Source of the DNA: Gracilariopsis chorda
Taxonomy: Eukaryota; Rhodophyta; Florideophyceae; Gracilariales; Gracilariaceae
Length of the DNA stretch: 64,000 nucleotides
Direction: 5' to 3'
Assembly: GCA_003194525.1 (NCBI GenBank)
Contig: NBIV01000010.1
Location: forward strand, 124,001-188,000
The position numbers and the translations under genes are program-made. Position 1 is the first letter of the stretch; each line of letters starts with the position of its first letter. Of the stretch, positions 1 to 9,817 are shown in pieces. Under the pieces are notes generated by a model. The model saw only the letters and a program-made list of their open reading frames with translations. It searched no databases and had not been told where the DNA came from.

Positions 1-621
1 TTCCTTGTAATCGGAGGGCCTCCATTCGATATTATTGTTGGGTGTCCCACACTGGAGACCCTTCAGGCCTGCGTAGATCTTGGTAATCAACAAGTTAAGA
101 TGAAAATAGCTGGCAAGAAAGTGACAGTTGGGTTTGACTATGCTCGCGTTGAAGTATCAGAAGGGGATGAAGGTGACAAGAATAGCGACAATTTTACGTC
201 TGACTCCGACGCTGCTTGTGATGAAAGCGATTCCGAGGAGGGTAATGAACTGGTCGTCGCTCTGACAGGCAAGACTCAAGACGAAAGTAATGGCATGATA
301 CTAGAGTTAGACATCACTACTAAGGATCAGCATGATGAGTTGTTGTTCTCAAAGCTCTCTCATGTACCAGAGAAAGAACAAAAGGAGATGAGCTCATGCC
401 TGAAAGAAGCTGATGTAATCGCGTGGTCACTAACAGATCTGCGCCCTGCCGATGTCCCCGTCTCATATTCCTTCGAGCTCACCGTTGATAAGCCAATATA
501 CTTCTGGGCAAGAAGAATGTCCCCGAAGCACAATGAGTTCATTCGAAAGGAAATAGATCTCCTACTTGAAGCCGTATTATTACCCCTTCTTCGTCAGCCT
601 GGTCGTTCCCAGTGGTCATAG
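1..621 (+). CDS. Unit 1 protease C-terminal part and linker to RT (5'-truncated by window)
   Basis: The frame is open from base 1 and matches residues 75 onward of the complete copy at 5457-6299. It covers the end of the retropepsin fold (GGPPFDIIVGCPTLE), an acidic Asp/Glu/Ser-rich linker, and the start of the RT thumb-side leader (LRPADVPVSYSFEL, then RRMSPKHNEFIRKEIDLL). The frame is then lost at about 573, where one base is missing relative to the related family B, and it ends at TAG 619-621. RT continues in the -1 frame from 573. Confidence 0.8.
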   Translation, partial: FLVIGGPPFDIIVGCPTLETLQACVDLGNQQVKMKIAGKKVTVGFDYARVEVSEGDEGDKNSDNFTSDSDAACDESDSEEGNELVVALTGKTQDESNGMILELDITTKDQHDELLFSKLSHVPEKEQKEMSSCLKEADVIAWSLTDLRPADVPVSYSFELTVDKPIYFWARRMSPKHNEFIRKEIDLLLEAVLLPLLRQPGRSQWS

Positions 622-3029
622 ACTCTAAGAAAGATGGATCTCCAAGGTTTTATGTGGACTACCGAGAAGTCAATAGGGTCATGAAGGCCGGTCGCTGGCC
701 GCCGCCTCCAATGGAGGAAATCTTTGACGACCTTGGCAGGTGTTGCGTGTTCACTACACTCGATCTGTTTCCTGGATACTGGCAAGTGAGAATGTCTGAA
801 GAATCCAAAGAGATGACTACTTTTGTTTGCAGGTATGGAACTTTCATGTTCGAAGTCATGCCTTTTGGTCTAATGAATGCTCCCTCTACCTTTCAGCGGA
901 TGATGGATTATGTTCGTAGAGATCTGCCGTTTGTGAGAGTCTATATTGATGACGTTGTTATATTCTCTAATAGCCTGGAAGAGCATACTGTTCATCTGAA
1001 AGTACTGCTGAAACGCATTAGTAAGCACGTCCTTAAGCTTAAGTTGTCAAAGTGTTTCTTTGCACTCCCGAGAATATCTCTTCTTGGACATGTCATTGAT
1101 TCCAGTGGAGTATCTTTGGACTATTCAAAGATTGAGAAGATACAGGACGCCCCAATCCCCAGAACTACGACAGAGCTAAGGTCATTTCTGGGATTGGCAG
1201 GGTCCTATCGCCGATTCATCAGAGGCTTTGCAGAGACATCTTCAGCTCTTCACAGTGCTACATCTGGGACCAGGACTCTGACATGTACCGATGAGATGCT
1301 TGATGCCTTTCACAGTTTGAAGAAGAAGCTGACAGAGCCCCCATTGTTATCGTTTCCAGACTGCGGGGAGCCTTTCATTGTGGAGACCGACGCTTCCAGT
1401 GTTTCCCTTGGCGCAGTGCTATCTCAGAAGAAACAGGATGGAAAGATTCACCCACTGCAATTTGCCAGTCGTACCATGACTGCAGCAGAGAAAAATTACT
1501 CTGCATGCGAAAGAGAAGCTTTGGCGGTCATATTTGCTCTTAAGAAGTTCAGGGTGTATCTTCTTTCGTCCGTTCCATTCAAGGTTATCACTGATCACAT
1601 GGCTCTGCGTTATGCATTCCAGAAGCGAGATATACATGGAAGCTTGGCACGCTGGCTCGATTTCCTGGCTGAATATGACTTCGAGATTGAGTACCGCGCA
1701 GGCAAGGATAATGGTGCTGCCGATTATCTCTCTAGGGTCGTTCATGGAAATGAAGTTGAAGTGCACGAAGACGAAGGGGATTTGGTTTGTATGGTCTCTG
1801 ACGCCCTACAGTTTTCTGGAATAGAACCGTACTATGCTAATATTGCTCGCTACCTTTCTGGGTTGCCTTCTGATGAGGAAGAGGCCTACATCCGTCAGGC
1901 GATCCGACGAAACGCTAAGCGGTTCCTTGTCTGGGAAGGGAAGCTCTTCAGAAGAATGGTGAATCACCTACGAGTTGTTCCGGACATCAAACTGAGACAA
2001 AACATTATCAAGTCGTTTCATGATGAGATCGGACATTGGGACGTAAAGGCTACGAGGAAGATGATCACTGAGAGGTTCTGGTGGCCCAATATTTACCAAG
2101 AAATTGGAGAATATGTCAAGAGTTGCGATGAATGTCAGAGAATGGCCCCATTGCCCAAGTACTACAGGAACATGCATACTCCCATGTCCTCTCTTTTTGA
2201 TGTATACTCGATTGAATTCGCAGGTCCATTCCCGAAAAGCAAGTACGGGCACAGGTTTCTTCTGGTTTGTGTGGAGCACTTGACTGGCTGGCCTATTTCT
2301 ATTCCCACCGAAACATCTACGTCACAAGTGGTTATTGAGTTTGTGAAGAAGATGATCATTTCTCCTTTCGGGCTGCCTAGAATCATTGTGTCGGACAACG
2401 CGACTTGCTTCACTTCTAACTCACTTTCAGCTTTCATGGAAGAAAATGGTATCAAGTGGAAGACAGTCCTGGCTTACGCTCCCATGTCGAATGGTAGAGC
2501 TGAAAGAATGGTTGCTACACTTAAGCGGTCGGTTGGAAAGATGGTGCTTGCAAACCATTCTAGTTGGGACGATGAGCTTTCTTCTGTACTTTATGGATAC
2601 CGTCGCAGACACCTAGCCAGTGAAACCTCACCTTTCGAGCTACTTTATGGCGTGAGGCCGCGCATGGCCCGAAAGGAGGATGGCATGGTTACCAGAAGGA
2701 CGAATCCTAGGGACACATTCAGAGCAGTCGAAGCTTTAGCAGCATCTAACCCCAGGGCGGAGCGTTCTGCGCTCAGACGCAGGCAAAATGTTGACGAGAA
2801 GAAGATACAGAAGTTTCAAGTTGGCGATCTGGTTTTGGTTGCAAAGGGAAAGGCCTTGAATACAACAATTAAGTGGCCTGCATTCTCTTCGAAGTTCTTT
2901 GGCCAATGTAGTGTTGTGAGAGCCATGCACCCCCGCTACACATTGGTCTCCCCACACAATCGCTACACCAGACATGGCATACACGCTCGTCGCTTGAAGA
3001 TGTTCTTTCCGCGTCCGAATGGAGTTTAG
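612..3029 (+). pseudogene. pol: Unit 1 Pol: reverse transcriptase, RNase H, integrase
   Basis: It reads from residue 1 inside the RT (VIDSKKDGSPRFYVDY). RT motifs FTTLDLFPGYWQ, PFGLMNAPSTFQ and the catalytic YIDD follow. RNase H has TDAS, CEREAL, TDHMAL and AADYLSR for its four acidic residues. The integrase has an HHCC zinc domain (HDEIGH ... CDECQ) and a core with SDNATCF and NGRAERM. The first core acid is Glu (SIEFAGP, codon 2214-2216), where family B has Asp. The frame is open back to 573 but has no in-frame link to protease, so RT can be made only through a frameshift or not at all. I call it a pseudogene because of these two lesions, both present in every unit. Confidence 0.8.
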
Positions 3030-3094
3030 ATTTTCAAGGTTGCCGTGGCGTAGCAACCTTTAGGGCTGGGATTGTGTCGGTCGCAAAATTCGTA

Positions 3095-3116
3095 GAATAT
3101 TCCAGCACTGCTGGAA
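3095..3116 (+). promoter_or_regulatory. Heat-shock-element-like palindromes in LTR U3
   Basis: GAATATTC (3095-3102) fits the inverted GAA/TTC half-site arrangement of heat-shock elements. It overlaps a perfect 17-bp inverted repeat, TTCCAGCACTGCTGGAA (3100-3116). A further TTCTGGAA lies at 3246-3253, just before the CCAAT motif. The same sites recur in LTR 2 and LTR 3. That heat-shock factor binds here is inference from motif shape only. Confidence 0.4.
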
Positions 3117-3336
3117 CACACGTCTAGAGTGCTCCAGCAATGTCAGGGGCATTGTAAGCTTCGCCGGCCTAGCACTACCACTGTATTTCAGTGATGCAGT
3201 CGCCAGTTGCTAAATTACTATTGGTTAGTGTGCAGCTCCAGAGGCTTCTGGAAGCCAATGGAGTAACCTAGACGCACACATGAGTAAGTAGAAAGTAGTA
3301 ATACGTTTTTGTGTTGTTTTGCATGCTTTTTGACTC

Positions 3337-3343
3337 TATAAAA
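3337..3343 (+). promoter_or_regulatory. LTR 1 TATA box
   Basis: TATAAAA lies 264 bp into the LTR, about 80 bp downstream of a CCAAT motif at 3255-3259. It is the likely core promoter for unit 2 transcription. Identical sites are in LTR 2 and LTR 3. Confidence 0.7.
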
Positions 3344-4127
3344 GGGCGAGTTGAGTCGCAAACTTCGGTCTGGACTCACCTCAAGGAGAACCACATCTCA
3401 AGTCCTCACCCCCACAACTGTGTCAACTATTACTATCAACCATCAACTCTCAACTGCACTTAGTGAGGCGCTTGGTGCTTTGTGCGTACTTGGAGTGGGG
3501 CATTACCGTCGCTGAGACCGGTTGAAGCGCCCTTGGCGTGGACGGGAGACAGGTAGTGTGCACCAAAGGCCCTGCTGTCGTCTGTGAGCCCCCAGCGGAG
3601 CTTTGCTCGGATAACGGTGACGGTGGAAAGACCTGGTGGTGTTCGGACCGAGGTGCTTGACAGGAAGCTGTCCGCAGGCGACGTGCCGTGCAACCTCTCC
3701 TGCAAAGGGCCAGATTGGGTATAGAGTGAAATCATATCCCGCTGTTAGTAGCTCTCCTTTGGAAGCCCTATAAGGATTGTACGCACCTGCTTCTGGTTGG
3801 TGCAGAAGTGGATAGGCTGCAGAAATCACTTCACATCCGGAGTGTCTTACCAGAAGCCGGGCGTCTGACTCCTAGTGACCCTTGAAATAACTCTTGGGTT
3901 GGGCGCCGTTTCAAGAAGTATCAAGAAGTTTGTATTTGGATTGAGCCTTGTGCTCTCCTTTTGTATTTGTTGTTATCGTTGCAGGTTGAGTCCTTTTGGT
4001 CCCTGCATTTGTTGTTCATTTGATCTTTTGATCGTGTTGTTTCATCTTTTGGGGCTTCGAGCTACGAGGAATACCTTTTTTAGGGTAATTTGTCCTTTAT
4101 TTTGGCCCCCTGCGTCACCTTCTCGTG

Positions 4128-5387
4128 ATGGCGCCCACATGGTACTCTCGAGGAGGGCATTCTTCTGATTCTAGCCCTACATTCACTTCTTTCGATGGAC
4201 TGTCTGTAGTCGTTGTGATGTTTTTCTTCTACTTTGATAACGTTGCTGTGAGAGGAAAGACCGAAGACGATATGGCGCTCGAGCTTCTTGGCTTTCTAGA
4301 GAAGAAAGCCTTCGAGTTTTATTATGATACTTACTCCATTAATGGTTCCCTCTCTGAAGAAGCAAAAGATTATCAATCCGTGAAACAAGCTTTTATCAAT
4401 CGCTTTGGAAAAGTCCAAGAACCCGAAGAAGATATTCGCCTGGCAATATCGGCTAAACTGGATTATGGAGATTTGTTTGGTTCCTTGAGTCAGATGGAAA
4501 ACCTCTTCCAGAAAGCTGGATTCAATTGTAAGGCAAAATTTGGCCTGTTAAGAAAAGCGGTGATGGAATACGCTGATTTAGCTCAGTTTATCGTCTTTCG
4601 TGGTGCAGAAGATTATGAAGAGTTGAAAGTTCAAGTGAAAGCCTTCGATGCTGCCAAGAAAGCGATGGGTTTGCATGTTTCATTCACGGGCCCACCGAAG
4701 CGTATTGTCCAAAACCACAGGCCATTGGATCATTCTTCCCATCAAGGTTTAGAGTACAAGGTTGATAAATTATCCGAACAGTTTGCAGAGCTTACTCTTA
4801 TGGTTAAAAAGTCACAGGCGGAGCGCAGAGATTACGAGAAAACATGCGCCTACTGTAGGAAGCCCGGTCACTACGCGTCTCAATGTGATGCCAACCCACA
4901 CCGTGATACCAGATGTGCTAGGTGTGGAAAGCTTGGGCATTCTGAGATTGCTTGTTGGAGACGTATCAGGCCCGAAGGAACTCGAAAGGTGTCGGAAAAC
5001 AGAGAGGAACAGAAAGATTCTTCGTCCGCCGCACAGAAGAGGTCTGATACCGTTTCCATCGTAACTGAGAACCCTCAGAGTGCCGAAGTCGTCGCTACGA
5101 CCAAGAGAAGTGCCGATGGTGAAGCACTCCCGAAGCAGCGCCTTTCAGATGGCAGAGCACCTATCCCTTCCTTGTTGAACCCACCTGGCTATGAAGAGAG
5201 AATCCTCCACGCACAGGGTCATGAGCAGAAGCAAAAGAAACAAAAACAGAAAAGGTCCAGGAAAGAGAGCATACAGGATCATGCAAGCAAGTATAATGTT
5301 CTAACGGAGCTGGCTAATGCCTCATCTGGGCTCACGTTTGGGCAATTAATCCGTGGAGACGCCGATGACGCTAAGAAAGAGATTTGA
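4128..5387 (+). CDS. gag: Unit 2 Gag (capsid/nucleocapsid)
   Basis: This is the structural protein of virus-like particles. Residues 30-190 align with family B Gag (FFFYFDNVAVRGK ... AFINRFGKV ... FGLLRKAVMEYADLA). Near residue 240-280 are two CCHC zinc knuckles (CAYCRKPGHYASQC and CARCGKLGHSEIAC), followed by a Lys/Arg-rich tail. The first ATG of the open frame, 4128, lies inside LTR 1, so the codons for TWYSRGG are the primer-binding site itself. A later ATG at 4218 would remove this leader. The frame ends at TGA 5385-5387 and stays open beyond it into protease, so a Gag-protease readthrough product is possible. Confidence 0.85.
   Translation: MAPTWYSRGGHSSDSSPTFTSFDGLSVVVVMFFFYFDNVAVRGKTEDDMALELLGFLEKKAFEFYYDTYSINGSLSEEAKDYQSVKQAFINRFGKVQEPEEDIRLAISAKLDYGDLFGSLSQMENLFQKAGFNCKAKFGLLRKAVMEYADLAQFIVFRGAEDYEELKVQVKAFDAAKKAMGLHVSFTGPPKRIVQNHRPLDHSSHQGLEYKVDKLSEQFAELTLMVKKSQAERRDYEKTCAYCRKPGHYASQCDANPHRDTRCARCGKLGHSEIACWRRIRPEGTRKVSENREEQKDSSSAAQKRSDTVSIVTENPQSAEVVATTKRSADGEALPKQRLSDGRAPIPSLLNPPGYEERILHAQGHEQKQKKQKQKRSRKESIQDHASKYNVLTELANASSGLTFGQLIRGDADDAKKEI
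4140..4157 (+). other. Primer-binding-site-like motif, unit 2
   Basis: TGGTACTCTCGAGGAGGG abuts the 3' end of LTR 1, as expected for a tRNA primer-binding site (TGG pairs with the tRNA CCA end). The identical 18 bases follow the unrelated LTR of family B at 33399. I could not match it to a specific tRNA by eye. The same site in unit 3 is at 9818-9835. Confidence 0.7.
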
Positions 5388-6299
5388 AAGTTCATTAGCC
5401 GAAAAAGCAATGTCCGGCGCTCTTTTGTTGCCACAGTTGGCAGACAGCCTAGACGTTTGAAAGTGGTTCCTGTAAGGATATATGGAACTGAAACCGAAGC
5501 TTTGCTTGATTCTGGTGCTGTCCCTAACCTCATGTCTACTAAGCTGTGCATGAAACTATGGTTGGAGCCCGAACCTAACTCAAAGAAGATCACGGTTGCT
5601 AATGGAACAAGCGCTGTATGTAAGGGTATACTTCATGATGTGCCCATTTCGTTCGGAGGCATTTCAATTCCATTGGACTTCCTTGTAATCGGAGGGCCTC
5701 CATTCGATATTATTGTTGGGTGTCCCACACTGGAGACCCTTCAGGCCTGCGTAGATCTTGGTAATCAACAAGTTAAGATGAAAATAGCTGGCAAGAAAGT
5801 GACAGTTGGGTTTGACTATGCTCGCGTTGAAGTATCAGAAGGGGATGAAGGTGACAAGAATAGCGACAATTTTACGTCTGACTCCGACGCTGCTTGTGAT
5901 GAAAGCGATTCCGAGGAGGGTAATGAACTGGTCGTCGCTCTGACAGGCAAGACTCAAGACGAAAGTAATGGCATGATACTAGAGTTGGACATCACTACTA
6001 AGGGTCAGCGTGATGAGTTGTTGTTCTCAAAGCTCTCTCATGTACCAGAGAAAGAACAAAAGGAGATGAGCTCATGCCTGAAAGAAGCTGATGTAATCGC
6101 GTGGTCACTAACAGATCTGCGCCCTGCCGATGTCCCCGTCTCATATTCCTTCGAGCTCACCGTTGATAAGCCAATATACTTCTGGGCAAGAAGAATGTCC
6201 CCGAAGCACAATGAGTTCATTCGAAAGGAAATAGATCTCCTACTTGAAGCCGTATTATTACCCCTTCTTCGTCAGCCTGGTCGTTCCCAGTGGTCATAG
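5388..6299 (+). CDS. Unit 2 retropepsin-type protease plus linker
   Basis: It is in the same frame as Gag, after a single TGA. The aspartic protease motif LLDSGAVPNLMS is near 5506-5541, the flap-side segment follows, then the second retropepsin signature (FDIIVGCPTLE). An acidic linker and the RT leader (LTDLRPADVPVSYSFEL) come next. No ATG lies before the active site, so expression by readthrough of the Gag stop fits better than independent initiation. The frame collapses at about 6251, where one base is missing relative to family B, and ends at TAG 6297-6299. Confidence 0.82.
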   Translation, partial: KFISRKSNVRRSFVATVGRQPRRLKVVPVRIYGTETEALLDSGAVPNLMSTKLCMKLWLEPEPNSKKITVANGTSAVCKGILHDVPISFGGISIPLDFLVIGGPPFDIIVGCPTLETLQACVDLGNQQVKMKIAGKKVTVGFDYARVEVSEGDEGDKNSDNFTSDSDAACDESDSEEGNELVVALTGKTQDESNGMILELDITTKGQRDELLFSKLSHVPEKEQKEMSSCLKEADVIAWSLTDLRPADVPVSYSFELTVDKPIYFWARRMSPKHNEFIRKEIDLLLEAVLLPLLRQPGRSQWS

Positions 6300-8707
6300 A
6301 CTCTAAGAAAGATGGATCTCCAAGGTTTTATGTGGACTACCGAGAAGTCAATAGGGTCATGAAGGCCGGTCGCTGGCCGCCGCCTCCAATGGAGGAAATC
6401 TTTGACGACCTTGGCAGGTGTTGCGTGTTCACTACACTCGATCTGTTTCCTGGATACTGGCAAGTGAGAATGTCTGAAGAATCCAAAGAGATGACTACTT
6501 TTGTTTGCAGGTATGGAACTTTCATGTTCGAAGTCATGCCTTTTGGTCTAATGAATGCTCCCTCTACCTTTCAGCGGATGATGGATTATGTTCGTAGAGA
6601 TCTGCCGTTTGTGAGAGTCTATATTGATGACGTTGTTATATTCTCTAATAGCCTGGAAGAGCATACTGTTCATCTGAAGGTACTGCTGAAACGCATTAGT
6701 AAGCACGTCCTTAAGCTTAAGTTGTCAAAGTGTTTCTTTGCACTCCCGAGAATATCTCTTCTTGGACATGTCATTGATTCCAGTGGAGTATCTTTGGACT
6801 ATTCAAAGATTGAGAAGATACAGGACGCCCCAATCCCCAGAACTACGACAGAGCTAAGGTCATTTCTGGGATTGGCAGGGTCCTATCGCCGATTCATCAG
6901 AGGCTTTGCAGAGACATCTTCAGCTCTTCACAGTGCTACATCTGGGACCAGGACTCTGACATGTACCGATGAGATGCTTGATGCCTTTCACAGTTTGAAG
7001 AAGAAGCTGACAGAGCCCCCATTGTTATCGTTTCCAGACTGCGGGGAGCCTTTCATTGTGGAGACCGACGCTTCCAGTGTTTCCCTTGGCGCAGTGCTAT
7101 CTCAGAAGAAACAGGATGGAAAGATTCACCCACTGCAATTTGCCAGTCGTACCATGACTGCAGCAGAGAAAAATTACTCTGCATGCGAAAGAGAAGCTTT
7201 GGCGGTCATATTTGCTCTTAAGAAGTTCAGGGTGTATCTTCTTTCGTCCGTTCCATTCAAGGTTATCACTGATCACATGGCTCTGCGTTATGCATTCCAG
7301 AAGCGAGATATACATGGAAGCTTGGCACGCTGGCTCGATTTCCTGGCTGAATATGACTTCGAGATTGAGTACCGCGCAGGCAAGGATAATGGTGCTGCCG
7401 ATTATCTCTCTAGGGTCGTTCATGGAAATGAAGTTGAAGTGCACGAAGACGAAGGGGATTTGGTTTGTATGGTCTCTGACGCCCTACAGTTTTCTGGAAT
7501 AGAACCGTACTATGCTAATATTGCTCGCTACCTTTCTGGGTTGCCTTCTGATGAGGAAGAGGCCTACATCCGTCAGGCGATCCGACGAAACGCTAAGCGG
7601 TTCCTTGTCTGGGAAGGGAAGCTCTTCAGAAGAATGGTGAATCACCTACGAGTTGTTCCGGACATCAAACTGAGACAAAACATTATCAAGTCGTTTCATG
7701 ATGAGATCGGACATTGGGACGTAAAGGCTACGAGGAAGATGATCACTGAGAGGTTCTGGTGGCCCAATATTTACCAAGAAATTGGAGAATATGTCAAGAG
7801 TTGCGATGAATGTCAGAGAATGGCCCCATTGCCCAAGTACTACAGGAACATGCATACTCCCATGTCCTCTCTTTTTGATGTATACTCGATTGAATTCGCA
7901 GGTCCATTCCCGAAAAGCAAGTACGGGCACAGGTTTCTTCTGGTTTGTGTGGAGCACTTGACTGGCTGGCCTATTTCTATTCCCACCGAAACATCTACGT
8001 CACAAGTGGTTATTGAGTTTGTGAAGAAGATGATCATTTCTCCTTTCGGGCTGCCTAGAATCATTGTGTCGGACAACGCGACTTGCTTCACTTCTAACTC
8101 ACTTTCAGCTTTCATGGAAGAAAATGGTATCAAGTGGAAGACAGTCCTGGCTTACGCTCCCATGTCGAATGGTAGAGCTGAAAGAATGGTTGCTACACTT
8201 AAGCGGTCGGTTGGAAAGATGGTGCTTGCAAACCATTCTAGTTGGGACGATGAGCTTTCTTCTGTACTTTATGGATACCGTCGCAGACACCTAGCCAGTG
8301 AAACCTCACCTTTCGAGCTACTTTATGGCGTGAGGCCGCGCATGGCCCGAAAGGAGGATGGCATGGTTACCAGAAGGACGAATCCTAGGGACACATTCAG
8401 AGCAGTCGAAGCTTTAGCAGCATCTAACCCCAGGGCGGAGCGTTCTGCGCTCAGACGCAGGCAAAATGTTGACGAGAAGAAGATACAGAAGTTTCAAGTT
8501 GGCGATCTGGTTTTGGTTGCAAAGGGAAAGGCCTTGAATACAACAATTAAGTGGCCTGCATTATCTTCGAAGTTCTTTGGCCCATGTAGTGTTGTGAGAG
8601 CCATGCACCCCCGCTACACATTGGTCTCCCCACACAATCGCTACACCAGACATGGCATACACGCTCGTCGCTTGAAGATGTTCTTTCCGCGTCCGAATGG
8701 AGTTTAG
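6290..8707 (+). pseudogene. pol: Unit 2 Pol: RT, RNase H, integrase
   Basis: 805 codons, nearly identical to unit 1 Pol. It has RT with YIDD, RNase H with all four acidic motifs, the HHCC zinc domain and the integrase core. The first catalytic Asp position is again Glu (codon 7892-7894). It differs from unit 1 near the C-terminus (ALSSKFFGPC against AFSSKFFGQC). RT is out of frame with the protease upstream. Apart from that the reading frame has no stop, which implies the lesion is young or that frame maintenance came from a recent common copy. Confidence 0.8.
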
Positions 8708-8750
8708 ATTTTCAAGGTTGCCGTGGCGTAGCAACCTTTAGGGCTGGGAT

Positions 8751-9817
8751 TGTGTCGGTCGCAAAATTCGTAGAATATTCCAGCACTGCTGGAACACACG
8801 TCTAGAGTGCTCCAGCAATGTCAGGGGCATTGTAAGCTTCGCCGGCCTAGCACTACCACTGTATTTCAGTGATGCAGTCGCCAGTTGCTAAATTACTATT
8901 GGTTAGTGTGCAGCTCCAGAGGCTTCTGGAAGCCAATGGAGTAACCTAGACGCACACATGAGTAAGTAGAAAGTAGTAATACGTTTTTGTGTTGTTTTGC
9001 ATGCTTTTTGACTCTATAAAAGGGCGAGTTGAGTCGCAAACTTCGGTCTGGACTCACCTCAAGGAGAACCACATCTCAAGTCCTCACCCCCACAACTGTG
9101 TCAACTATTACTATCAACCATCAACTCTCAACTGCACTTAGTGAGGCGCTTGGTGCTTTGTGCGTACTTGGAGTGGGGCATTACCGTCGCTGAGACCGGT
9201 TGAAGCGCCCTTGGCGTGGACGGGAGACAGGTAGTGTGCACCAAAGGCCCTGCTGTCGTCTGTGAGCCCCCAGCGGAGCTTTGCTCGGATAACGGTGACG
9301 GTGGAAAGACCTGGTGGTGTTCGGACCGAGGTGCTTGACAGGAAGCTGTCCGCAGGCGACGTGCCGTGCAACCTCTCCTGCAAAGGGCCAGATTGGGTAT
9401 AGAGTGAAATCATATCCCGCTGTTAGTAGCTCTCCTTTGGAAGCCCTATAAGGATTGTACGCACCTGCTTCTGGTTGGTGCAGAAGTGGATAGGCTGCAG
9501 AAATCACTTCACATCCGGAGTGTCTTACCAGAAGCCGGGCGTCTGACTCCTAGTGACCCTTGAAATAACTCTTGGGTTGGGCGCCGTTTCAAGAAGTATC
9601 AAGAAGTTTGTATTTGGATTGAGCCTTGTGCTCTTCTTTTGTATTTGTTGTTATCGTTGCAGGTTGAGTCCTTTTGGTCCCTGCATTTGTTGTTCATTTG
9701 ATCTTTTGATCGTGTTGTTTCATCTTTTGGGGCTTCGAGCTACGAGGAATACCTTTTTTAGGGTAATTTGTCCTTTATTTTGGCCCCCTGCGTCACCTTC
9801 TCGTGATGGCGCCCACA
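8751..9817 (+). repeat. LTR 2 of family A (internal, shared)
   Basis: This is a 1067-bp copy of LTR 1. A visible private difference is CTCTTC in place of CTCTCC near 9631-9637. It is followed at 9818 by the primer-binding-like motif and the Gag of unit 3. Confidence 0.9.
9015..9021 (+). promoter_or_regulatory. LTR 2 TATA box
   Basis: TATAAAA sits at the same position within LTR 2 as in LTR 1. It would drive unit 3. Confidence 0.7.

Larger units (their letters stand above)
3073..4139 (+). repeat. LTR 1 of family A (internal, shared)
   Basis: It starts TGTGTCGG just after a purine-rich AGGGCTGGGA tract and ends GCGCCCACA, followed by the primer-binding-like TGGTACTCTCGAGGAGGG. The boundaries are set by where LTR 3 leaves the repeat at 15494. 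It holds a CCAAT motif, heat-shock-like palindromes and a TATA box in its first third, and the Gag ATG twelve bases before its end. Confidence 0.9.

Noticed and set aside
573..621. Programmed frameshift between protease and RT in family A
   Set aside because: No slippery heptamer is visible and family B is continuous here, so a deletion is the simpler reading; kept only as an alternative in the findings.
3460..3829. Minus-strand frames of 91 and 108 codons repeated in each family A LTR
   Set aside because: They recur only because the LTR recurs, overlap each other and lack any domain pattern.
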